DNA of 64,000 nucleotides. Origin: Macrobrachium rosenbergii. Taxonomy: Eukaryota; Arthropoda; Malacostraca; Decapoda; Palaemonidae. Within the stretch, counting starts at the first letter, position 1. Each line of letters begins with the position of its first letter. Position numbers and translations under genes: made by a program. This document shows positions 25,640 through 36,500 of this stretch, in pieces. The notes under the pieces were generated by a model. That model was not told where the DNA came from, searched no databases, and was given only the letters and a program-made list of their open reading frames with translations. The stretch lies in NCBI RefSeq assembly GCF_040412425.1, contig NC_089753.1, forward strand, positions 43,533,913-43,597,912, written 5' to 3'.

Positions 25640-26580
25640 GACAATGGTTTCGAAAAGTTGGTTAATCTGTGGTTCTTTTCATCTTCATTTATTTTGCAGT
25701 GGTTGTTTTACCGAGCTAAAAAACGTTCTGCTGATTATCAAGAGAGAAGTTATATTATCCCCTGAAATAAAAGCGTAATACACATCTTCCTAAAAATGGT
25801 AAAAAAAAAAAAAAAAAACAGGGAAATTTGAATGAAGTCAGGAGTGTCCCCGCGATGCTGCAATATTGTGCTTTCGTAAATGAGGTTCACCCTAATACGG
25901 TGACGCAGGGAATGTGTGCGTTCGAATCGATGCTCTTGAATCACTGGACAGTGATAATTGCCGTCTGATATTGTCAAGCGTGTTTACCTTTCTAAATTAA
26001 ACTCAAAGACCTCAGAGATATGCAGACTGGTATTTCATATTGATTTCAGGAAATTTTACTGGATTTTATTAGTCATAAAATCGATTTCATTGCAATCGTT
26101 TACACATTCGGAGGGATGGCAAGCAGTGACTGCACTCTACAAAACCAAAATATGCCTATGTTTAACTTAAAGTTACAGTGTTTTAGGCTATACAACTCAT
26201 ATTGGATATAATTTGCTAAGAATTTTCTGAAGGACATTATCTCCTTTCGAAATAACAGGACCATGAAAAATGACATAGATTTACAATGTCCTATGTCTTC
26301 ATGATGTTTGGATTATAGGCCTATCTTATATCCAGCCGTTTTATTGTGGTTCTTGTTGTGGTTGTTCTTGTTTTTGTTGCTGCTGTTGTGGTGCTTTCAG
26401 TGTCTTCGAAAAATTTTCATATAGTAACCTAACATTGAAGAATAAACATTGACCTATTCACAAAATGTTGGTGTGAAGAATTATTTGCCTGCTCCTGTTA
26501 ATCGAAATTTAGTCATTTGTTTTAATTGAAAGTAATCGAGATCTTTATGAATATAGTCTATGCTAGAATATTCTCCTAAC
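25640..26580. other. Unassigned non-coding DNA
   Basis: A poly-A run lies at about 25800-25818. No gene recognised. Confidence 0.45.

Positions 26581-26582
<2 letters not shown>

Positions 26583-26648
<66 letters not shown>
26583..26648. repeat. (GA)n microsatellite, the last long one in the window
   Basis: Pure GA tract of about 66 bp. From here to position 64000 no comparably long dinucleotide tract was seen. Confidence 0.95.
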
Positions 26649-26651
<3 letters not shown>

Positions 26652-27174
26652 ACAGACTCTTATGTATCCGTTTCTCCAACAGGGTAATCTACAAGAATGC
26701 CCCCAAAGGCAAATGAATCTTGGGCTACTCGTAGACTGGTTTGGATCATCTCATACATAACTTTTTCAGCTATCATTTATTTTTTTCTTATTTCGTTAAG
26801 TATCTTATGATGCCTTCCTACCATAGCCTCCATTTTCATGAGAATGGTACAGCAGCCTTATATCTACTCTTCACAGTAATATGATTTGTTATCTCTTTTG
26901 TAAATATATATTTTCAATATAGTTCATTGAGAGCAGTTTGATAGTTGTGTGTAAGGCTGAGACAGTCCTATGATGATCTGTGAGTGCCATCGGCTACGTG
27001 CCCACAAGTTTTACTTTTATTCTCTGTGGTAAAAGTGGCGTTACAATCACTATGGCCATCCATGTATGTGTATGTGCACTTGATTATACGTGTACATCCC
27101 ACTTTATGCATATACATTGTAAAAGCTACTCGATTCCAACAGATACGGGTAGAAAACTATTTGCGGTAAGAAAT

Positions 27175-27290
27175 TGACATGTAGGCCCATGCCCTGTCAT
27201 TGTCTCAAAATATAAGAATTTCATGTGTAGGCCTAAGCCCTGTCATTGCCTCAAAGTATAAGAAATCGACGTGTAGGCTTAATCTCTCAA
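27175..27290 (+). repeat. About 54-bp tandem repeat, two to three copies
   Basis: GACATGTAGGCC, then CCCTGTCATTG and CTCAAAATATAAGAA recur with small changes beginning near 27176, 27228 and 27269. The third copy is partial. Confidence 0.75.
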
Positions 27291-27643
27291 TGATATTAAC
27301 ATTTGACATGGCTGCATAAGTCTGTGCTTCATTTCAAATAATGTGGTTTATGTGGGAGCCTTATTTAGGCCAACACCAGTTAAAAAAAAAAAGCAAGATG
27401 CTTGTGTATAGGGCTGCTCATGAACAAAAAAAAAAAAAAGATTCAAAGACCAAATGATCCAAGATCTTCATAATGATATATAAGTAATATATCTTCTATC
27501 AGAGATATCAATTGCAGACTTCACAACTTGGGGAACTCAAATCTGTGGTGTCATGATTCATGCAGGAAACTCAACATGACCGAACGCCGAATGGAGTTAA
27601 ATCCCCTACTGGTAAATGGTAATAATTTGAACTGTCAACTACT

Positions 27644-27728
27644 GTGACGTCATTCCCCCCCCCCGAGAGCTAGCCAATCACTGGCGTGCAGTGGGCGGGG
27701 CTTAGCTGCAAAGCTAGGTGGACTCTAC
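27644..27728 (+). promoter_or_regulatory. GC-box, CCAAT-box and CRE module upstream of C2orf42
   Basis: The module contains a full CRE (TGACGTCA, about 27645-27652), GCCAATCA (a CCAAT box, about 27672-27679) and GGGCGGGGC (a GC-box, about 27692-27700). It lies about 250-350 bp upstream of the probable first exon of the C2orf42 homologue and could be its distal promoter. It is repeated in inverse orientation at 25562-25613, without the CCAAT part. Confidence 0.5.
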
Positions 27729-27914
27729 TATAGTTCCTATCTTCTGCAAATCCTCTGGACTTTGCCGTATATAGGTATAATAATATTCATATTTTTACTG
27801 TAAAAAATCAGTTTCCTTATATGATATGACATTCTATAGATCTTGGTTGTAAAATCTGGCAATCAAAACCAGGAAATGCCAAACGAACACGGAGACGATC
27901 AAACAAAGCGGGTA

Positions 27915-27990
27915 ATGACGTTTCGGTCACGTGACCGGCGTCATCCTCCAATGAGATCGAGCGACCCATCTACCTTGGGCGCCATTGTTG
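27915..27990 (+). promoter_or_regulatory. Proximal promoter of the C2orf42 homologue with CACGTG palindrome
   Basis: A perfect 14-bp palindrome CGGTCACGTGACCG (27924-27937) contains an E-box in the extended form GTCACGTGAC. It is framed by ATGACG (27915-27920) and CGTCAT (27939-27944), making a 30-bp near-palindrome. CCAAT follows at about 27948-27952 and GGGCGCCATTGTTG at about 27978-27991 resembles YY1-type sites near start points. There is no TATA box. The promoter role is inferred from position ahead of a splice donor at 28066. Confidence 0.55.
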
Positions 27991-28065
27991 TGGGATGTCA
28001 ACAAACGCATCGTGAGTCCCTAGCGAGATAAAAAATTATGCCGTTGAATTAGTTTTACGTGAAAG
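27980..28065 (+). other. C2orf42: Probable 5'-UTR exon 1 of the C2orf42 homologue
   Basis: A strong donor (AAAG|GTAAGA, cut after 28065) follows the promoter-like block. The next acceptor that opens the coding sequence is at 30372, so this exon is untranslated. Its 5' end is not defined by sequence and 27980 is a guess. It carries one short upstream ORF (28038-28052). Confidence 0.5.
28038..28052 (+). promoter_or_regulatory. Upstream ORF in the 5'-UTR (four codons)
   Basis: ATG CCG TTG AAT TAG lies 14 bp before the exon 1 donor. If exon 1 is transcribed as proposed, ribosomes meet this mini-ORF before the main ATG in exon 2 and it could damp translation. This depends on the exon model. Confidence 0.35.
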
Positions 28066-28554
28066 GTAAGAATGTCACTCGAACTTGGTATATTTTCAGA
28101 GGTTGATGATAAAGTCTTTTGTAAAACAACTGTGTCATTATGTTAGAAATAAGTGAGTGTGCCCATTGCCTGAGTGCTTAGAGGTCGTTGGATGCCTTAG
28201 CTGTCATTCTACGTAAACCCCACCCAGCGTGTCCTAACATGAACCTAGCCTTGTTTTAATGCAAATTAACAAAGAAACTGTGGTAGGAACGGTTATGATG
28301 AAGCTAAATTTTATAGGAAGTGAAGTTACTTTGCAGCAGACGTTCTCGTTCACAGCTTGGGGTAGGGTACGACTAGGGCAGTGCACCGTAGCTTGAGGTG
28401 TCTGGACCGGGCTGCATATTATAGCTTTATTTATCCTTTCTTTTGGTGTCCTAGACTGGTATTAGGCCACAGAATGGGGTAGTTTGAGGGTCGACGGAAC
28501 TGCCTCCGAATGGAAGCTAAGTCCATTGTCTCTGATGTTTAGTTAAAAGTATAT

Positions 28555-28775
28555 CTTAGTTTAACCAGACCTCTGAGCTGGTTAACAGCTCTCCTAGAGA
28601 GGGCTGGCCCAAAGGATTAGATTTATTTTACATGGCTAAGAACCAACTGGTTACCTAGCAACAGGACCTACAGCTTATTGTGGAATCCAAACCACAATAC
28701 GACGAGAAATGAATTTCTGTTACCAGAAATAAATTCCTCTAGTTCTTCATTGGCCGCTCGGAGAGTTTAGTGTTA
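28555..28775 (-). repeat. Probable interspersed repeat in intron 1
   Basis: The block runs from CAGACCTCTGAGCTGG through CTAAGAACCAACTGGTTACC and GAGAAATGAATTTCTGTTAC to CTTCATTGGCCGCTCGG. From general familiarity it resembles a repeat often seen in crustacean sequences, whose far end carries a reversed Pol III B-box. That end is degraded or absent here. It is a single copy in this window, so multi-copy status cannot be shown from the sequence. Confidence 0.45.
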
Positions 28776-30372
28776 CTTGGGGCATGAGGGCCTGTGAAGC
28801 CCAGGCCAGGTCAGGGCATGGCATCCCAGGAAAGGTTAGGTTTGTTTTCATCTGAAGAATCTGTTCCTGTCATTCTACTTGGAGGTTGGGGGGCAAGGCT
28901 TACTTGGCAGATCAAGATTATGGCATGGCTTCCAAGGTTAGGTTAGGTGGAGATAAGTCTGGTTAAGTCATATTCTCTCTGAAATAGCCTACCTATTACA
29001 CAAATGCCCACTGCAGTAGCCCTGATCCCAAGGATACACAAGGTCTCAACTCTGACATAGGTTAAAGGTAACCAAGACTACAGGCTATAGGCTACATTTG
29101 GAAATGTGGTTATAACATGAATAGGCTGTTTCTGTACTGCCTTGCAAAACACATTGCAATATTGATCTGACTGGCTTTCTTGGGTTTTATGCATTTTTAA
29201 CCATTATCTTTGATGCAAACCCCTTGTGTTTTTCACCCCTCCTCTTTTAGGCCTAGGCTATCCAAGCATAATGGGAGATCCTAGATGGGAAACAAGTTTT
29301 TTGGTTGGGAAAACCAAGAACAAATAAACTGCAAAGTCAGAAAATCATGTCAACAGTATATAGTATACAATGTAAAGACCACAAATTTAGTAATGGCAGC
29401 TACAGGGATACATCCTAACATAACCTAGATCACTGTTTTATTGTGAGTCTTGAGAATATTTAATTGTGATAAAATGAGTTTTTAGAATCATTTGTTCTTA
29501 TGGAAATACCTAGAATCAAATGCTGAATCTTCGATTGCTTTAGAGAGAGGATGTCTTGCTGTGCTCTTGCTAACTTCCAAGTTTAAAGTTTTTTCACATC
29601 TTTATTTTATATATATATATGACATGTGTGTTCTTTCATCCACAACTCCTAGTATACATATGTACAATCCTGGATTGTGTGTGTTCCCTCCCTCTGAGAA
29701 TTTGGTAGTTAGGAGCCGGATAAAATACTTTTGTTCCTAGTGTGAGCCCTGTAGCACAATCTAATGAAAATCCAGCACAAGAGGATGGTGTCCAGAACAC
29801 CCTTTCTCTTTGGCTTCATGAGTGATCAAGTAAACATACAGTTTTTCTTGTGAGAAGGATATTGGGGTTGTTCCCTCTTTGGTGCAAAGGTATTGAGGAC
29901 AGTATGTCTGGTAGTGCCAAACTACCTTTATCTTACTCTACCTCCAGGACATCAACAATGAGTAGGGACTGATGGTGGCTGCTCAAGAGGTTAAGTTTTT
30001 ACCAAGTTTCAGTGGCATTTCAAACTCACATTTCTTGTAAAGGCTCTGGTTTGTATATACACAAGGAAAATCCCTATTACTTAAAAGTTTTTAGCAATTT
30101 TCTTTGATAATAGTGCCTTTTTTTTTTTTTTTACAGATATTCAAATGCACCTTTTGATAACTTATGTTTATTATATGAAGTACAGTAAATTCAGGAATTA
30201 CAGTATACATCAATGAATTAGCAAGTGCAGAGTTGTGTTTTCCTAATTTGTTACAACTTTAGAGTGTGCTAATCCACCTATGAAAGAGTGCAGAATAAAA
30301 CATATTCTATTCATTTTGTAGAACAGGGCAAACTAATCTTTCCAGATAACAAGTTTTTCCTTGCTTTTGCAG

Positions 30373-30585
30373 ATGTCAAAGAAAGACAAAAGGGCAACAT
30401 TTTTGACAGACTTAGGAAGAGCGACTAAAAGAGGAGTGCGTAAATGCCACAAGTGTGGTACACTTAATGGTACACGAGGATTTTCCTGCAAAAACAAGTC
30501 TTGTGATGTTATATTTAACGCAGCTGGAGAGAAAAAGAAATTTTCTACAGAAGCATGCCGAATAACAGCAGGCACCGATGCTCAG
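30373..30585 (+). CDS. C2orf42: C2orf42 homologue, coding exon 1 (Cys4 zinc ribbon)
   Basis: The acceptor TTGCTTTTGCAG ends at 30372, so the ATG is the first codon of this exon. It encodes 71 residues: a basic start, LTDLGRATKRGVRKC, then CxxC-x10-CxxxxC (residues 25, 28, 39, 44), a zinc-ribbon-like unit shared with vertebrate C2orf42. The donor is CTCAG|GTAGTG. Reading past the donor gives 14 spurious residues. Confidence 0.93.
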
Positions 30586-33500
30586 GTAGTGTTTTATTTT
30601 CCTTTATCTCCAAGTAAATGTAGTTGAGACCATAGCCTAAGGAAAAAAGCCAGGAGGAATGGCAATTCTTTGCAGTGACTGCATATACAGTAATAGTTAA
30701 TAACTCGAGGAATTACCATTTCAGAACAGTCTGTTGTTCCTTTATAAAGTTATAGCATTGGTTCATATTTTGAATTGTTATACAGTATATATATATTTAT
30801 GAGGTTTTCACCAGTAAATATTTTAATACTGTACTCTGAGAAAATTTACCAATTTAGATGCTGGAATTTCAAATTCAACATGTACAAAATACTATATTCT
30901 ACTACACTTGTCTGTTTCATTCCATTCTTTTTTAGGATTTTTTTTTTTTTTTCCTGAAATTTATTACTATTTGTTCATGTCGTTCAGGAATTCTATGAAG
31001 TACTTATACATTCCTTGAATAGAAAAACTGACTATTTAATATAATGATGTTCTTGTTTTAGAGTCAAGAGAATCATCTAATGGTACAGTATTTAATTACT
31101 GTGTAGGGTTTTAAGTGCAGTGCTGTATTTTAATTTATATTTATTTCAACATTGCTGTGTGTTGATCATGTTACTGGTTATCTCTCTTGAACTCATAATA
31201 ATGACTGTTAAACTGGATTTAATCACTGAAAAAGGATAGGTCCTTGAGTATTGTCCAGCCAAGGTATGCCCAGGAGCTCATATTTTCAGGCACTGCTAAG
31301 ACTTATACATTATACTTCATTTATTTTTTATAATAAATGGAAGTCTTTATTATCATCTGCTGGATTTTATTTAAATTTTTCACTCAGCATTATCAGTAAA
31401 ATATTTCTTTCATTCCAGATATACTCAGTTCGGGTGCGAGACAAAGGCCCTGATTATAGAGGTTTCGTCCAGCTTCCTCTCATTCAGTCAGTAGATGGCT
31501 CTGGAGATCTCTTAATTGGAACAGAGCCCTTTACCGATCCGATTCTTCTCGCACAGATGGCACAGATGGGAGCCAGATGTTATGTAGAGCCATGTCAAAG
31601 GAAAAGTGAAAAGTTACTGGTATGATTAATGCTTTATTTATTTATTTACTTGTAATATAATCACAATTTTTGAGTCAAAAGTTAGTTGCAACTACTTTAG
31701 ACATATCCAGTTATACAAGAATTGTTAGTATACGAGGTAATGATATTCAAATGCTGGTTAGTCTTGAAGTATATTTTGGGAGGTGATGTGACTTTGGAAT
31801 TGCATATTTATGTGAAATCATATGAAAAAATAGAAATTAAAGGAATAAGAAATCACAGCCCTCAAGAGCTAAATATAAGTCAGGGAGAGAGAGAGAGAAA
31901 TATCCAGAAGATTTAGTAGTGGGTTACCTTGCCGTGCATATTGACTTTATCAATCAGTTTATTCAATTTGTTCAAGGAAGTCAAAATATTTAGTTAAAAA
32001 AATATACAACCTGTTATATTTTATTGAATTATTAGAGTATGTAGAGGTCAGAGAAGTTGTCTGAGTTTAACACTGTACTATGAAACTTATGAGTGAAGTA
32101 CATGTTTAAATTGGTATGGGAAGTTATTTGATGTGTATGATGTGAATTGTTGGCAATAGTTCTGAGTAGCTTAGAAATTATTTTACTTCATGTTACCTCT
32201 AACCATGTAATTACTGTATATATTTTTTTTCCTTGAGATCCAGATCTGTTAGCTATTTGACTTTTTGCATTGGGTTGCCCATCCCATCAGCCACCATATA
32301 AAAGAATATAAACAATACAATCTGGCAACAAGGAATATCTAATACTGATATCATGGCCCTTTTCAGGTTCACCAGTCTACGCTGTGCTCTCATATTCGAG
32401 CTGCAGCACAGTGCTTCAAAGAAGCTATTTCTCTAACATTAAAAAATTCGGTGCTGAACTCTTTGTCTATCCCTCAATCCATCAAAACTGAAATATGGCA
32501 GCTTGCAACGGAAACTCCTGGACCACTTGTGCAGAGAGTGTCGAAAAACATAATGGTAGTCAAGTGCAAACCAGAAGCTCTACACCCATTAGGATTTCTG
32601 CATTTTAGTTTTCAACAGGTAAGAAATTAAGTCAGTGCACACTGGTCAACTTTTAATTTTCCCAGATCGCCATGTTAAAATTCTCAACTTTTCGGACTGT
32701 ACAGCAATCTGGTTATTGTATTTCATGTGGTATCAAAGACAGTCAGTGTATATACATAAAAACCAAATCTTCTGCCTTCAAGAGCAAATTTAAATAAGGT
32801 ACCTTCATCTGCCTGTGATATTTTCATTGAATTAAATAACATACAAGTGTATGAATTGGTTACAAGCCTTTATTTTATATAAAAACTGACAACATATTCA
32901 GTTAGTGGACAATGGATATTGAAGTAGCTGTCAGTTAATCCCAGTTGCTTTTTATACTACCCATTTCTGTAACTAATACACTGGATATCCAATTTGAAGA
33001 GAAAGGCCAGACTATTTTGGCATCCTTCTAGTATCATTATTGTTTTGTATTTGCTGTAACATTTCCAGATGGCAACACATGAGTCTTTTTGTCTATCAGA
33101 CAAAAGAAGCACCTAGTCTCACCACACACTACCCCGCTTTCTGGTGACTCGTGTCATGCTATTGATTTCAAATTGCATTTCTATCTCGGTGCTATTTACC
33201 CACTGAAACTGTCTTCACAGAGCTCTTCTGAGAGGACTTGCAAACAGAGTCTTGCTTACAAGTGGAGCTTCTTTTTGGTCTTTTAAGGAAAAAGCCTCTT
33301 TAGACTAAGTTGGTGTTGCCAAAGGTAATGATTCAGCCTTGATATGTAAGGTATTAAATATTTCCAAGACTACAAGAGCGGATGCAGCTACAGAGCTGCC
33401 ACGTAACAGTGTGTTGATAAGGCTTTCTGAACCTTTTGATAACCTGTGCGACATCTCATAAGAAGCCTCCCTCAGCCTCAACTTTAAGTGAAGATCCTTG

Positions 33501-36500
33501 ATGGAGATGAACTGTAAGTCTTTATTGTAATCTTCAGTAAAAATGCCTGACATTATCTTTGCATCAAGGAGAGTGAGATTTGGTGAAAACTTGAGAAGAT
33601 TCATATTTTATGGGATTAGGATAAGGAGTACCCCTTCATGTAACATGAAGGATCTTTTAATGATGCTTAGTTAGGGATTTGCAAAGTTTTTGACTTTTGA
33701 GAGACAACTGATGTTTTCCCAAGTTGCTTCTGTGGTTGAACCTAAATCCAAAGGGCGTCTTGAGAGCATTTCTTGGGCTTCAGGTCCCCAGTAGGCATTG
33801 CTGTTGTAATTGTTCTAGATGATTTGAAGGAATGGATAAATGCATTACCAACTTCGGCTACAAGTAAGCCAATGGTAACCCCTCAAATCTTTTTACTTGA
33901 ATCAAGAAGATATTGTAAGTGGATTGGGTGCTCCTCTTCTGCCAGGCAACCTCTCCCAGATATTCAGGCTTTTGCCAAAGATCTTTCTTCTTCCTTTCCA
34001 AGGCTCTTTTTTGAAATGTATTAAAAAATATCACATGGGTAAACACTTTCAGCATCACTTTATTCTTACTGATGCATTAGATCATCAATATCATCTTCAT
34101 CCAACCCCTTAACTTGGACATAGACAGACTTGCTGGAAGATGGACTGGCCTTGGGAGATCCTGGATTAGTGGGAGCACCTTCCCACAAAAAATTCTATGG
34201 ACAACTGGCCTTCCTTCCTACTCATTGAGCTAAGCCATGGTAAATCTTCAATAACTTCTGTATAGTTCATAAAGCCATGTGAATGAAATTCAAATACAAT
34301 GGCACAAAAGAAGTCAATGATGGATAACGGAGAGGGGTAGGGGGCACACGCATGGGGAATTATATTCTGTTTATCAGTCAAAGGACTCAAAAGACTGGTG
34401 AACTTGGCATACTCTTTTGATACAAATATGGACACATATATTATTGATGGGTTTAGATGAAAAAACATTTATATAATGAAAATGTATTTATTGCAATATT
34501 AATTTTTTTCAAAAAGACATTTGCAGATAGAAAAATATATAGAGGGAACAGTAATAGGCTAAAATTTTGGAGTTATTTAGTAATAGTATGATTTTTAGAG
34601 CTAGTAAGGTATTCCCTTCTGCTTTTCAGTTTCGAAACAAGGAGGATATAGAGTACAAGTATTTTTGTGGGTGCCGTGCTTTCAAGATTCAGCCAGCAGC
34701 TCGAGATGTTACATTTCGCAAGTGTGTTCATTTATACGCTTGTGTGGTGGCATTTGCGAGTGATCAGCACCTAGCAAATGAATTTTCATATTATGTAAAT
34801 TTAATTCAAAGGTAATGTACTTATTTAGAAATATATAGTGTACAAAAATTTTATTTGAAGAATGAATATTTGTCTATATTTCATTCATAAGGTTTCAGAG
34901 ATTTGCCAGATCTTATTTTCAAATGAAGGGAAAAATACTTTTAGTTGTTCATCATATGGCTTTCATAGCCTAGTGCCCTTTTCCTATAGGGATTTTGATG
35001 ATGAAACCTATGAAACCTAGTAGTTTGCAGTAGACTCCCTCACATATTCTTTTCATTAAGAATCAATTACAATAGGTACCCCAAATCCTTTAGACTTGAA
35101 GAAGAAATAATAAGATTAGGGGAGACTATTGTATTCATTAGGACATTATTCAGTGCATTGCCAAGTTGTTTCATCGGAAATTTAATCCTCATTTCATAAA
35201 TTGTAAAAAATTTTAGCTTATTTTCAAGTTATTATGAAGCTATTAAATTAAATAGGTACTATACAGTGCATAGACATATTTACAAATAAATGTATTAAAT
35301 GGCAGTATCATGTTTATCTAGTAGTAAATCACAGTGGTCTTTTTGAAATATATTTGTACAGTTATTTAATGAAACCATCATTATTTACATAAAAGGTAAG
35401 ATGAGGCATCAAGCTTTAAACTAATAGATGCTACTATTAGTAGTAATGTAATCAGTGTTTTGCTTTTATGGAAAATATTAATTTTTATATGACTCTTAAA
35501 CTAAACTTTTTAGTTTTGCAAGTTTTGAAAGTTTGTTCTTTTTCATTCAGTGATTCTCCACAACCCCAAAGTCTGTCAGCGAACAGTAGCAGTGGGGATG
35601 ACAATGAAGCTAATGTCAGCATCACAGAGAGCAGCACTGAATTAAGTAGTGTTGGGGAAAGGTCATTTCTCATACTCAAAGATTCTGGGGATTCTCAGTG
35701 CCAGGTAGAGGTGGAGGTTTTACAAGAAGACTCTCCAGGTCTCATTGAGGGGATTCCTTTATCCCCTACAACCAATGACTTGGTAACTCAGGTGAGACAA
35801 GTATGTTGAATTTTCTTTTTGTAGAAATGTTATGCCAGAAAAGTCAAATAATTAACAATTTATACTATCAGGTCTACAAACATGAAAATAGGATTTCAAT
35901 CCTGATTTGATCATGGTTGCAGAGATTTTTTATAACTCTGGTAATTAAATAGTGTAGTGTGTTTTGTGAAGTGGAGTAAATGCCATTATCTGTGATAATT
36001 CGTCCTTAGCTCCCATGGGTAATTGACAAATATGGATAATTGTGCATACCATAAATCCATGCAGTAAAACAGTACTACAATATAGACCCTTGTTATTCTG
36101 TAAACACAGTGCAAGTATTTTTGCATTTCTGAACCATGAATGAGTATGCAAGTAAGAGAAAAGACACAAAAATATCTTTTTCAAGACAATGCAAGAGTTT
36201 TTAAGCACTTTCGATTTTTGTACTTTCTTTAAATTTCACCAAACACCATGAAATACAATCGGTCCCAAATAATACACCGTGTTATATTACCACAGTTCCC
36301 GTAGGGTGGTACTACTATTAAAGCCTCTTTGCAGTATACCTTTAGCCCCATCTACATAGTTTTATTTCCTTTTTCGTTTCTATTCGATCTCTTACTTAGC
36401 TGTCCCACTTATATATTTTTATTTTGCTAAAATTTTGGCCTCTTATGTATGAGAATGAAGTCCATTAGGCAAGCCTTATTAGTATAGAAATATGATTCCT

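Noticed and set aside
30361..30627. 88-residue protein including DNA after 30585
   Set aside because: The last residues come from reading through a splice donor. The true next exon at 31419 continues the conserved sequence.
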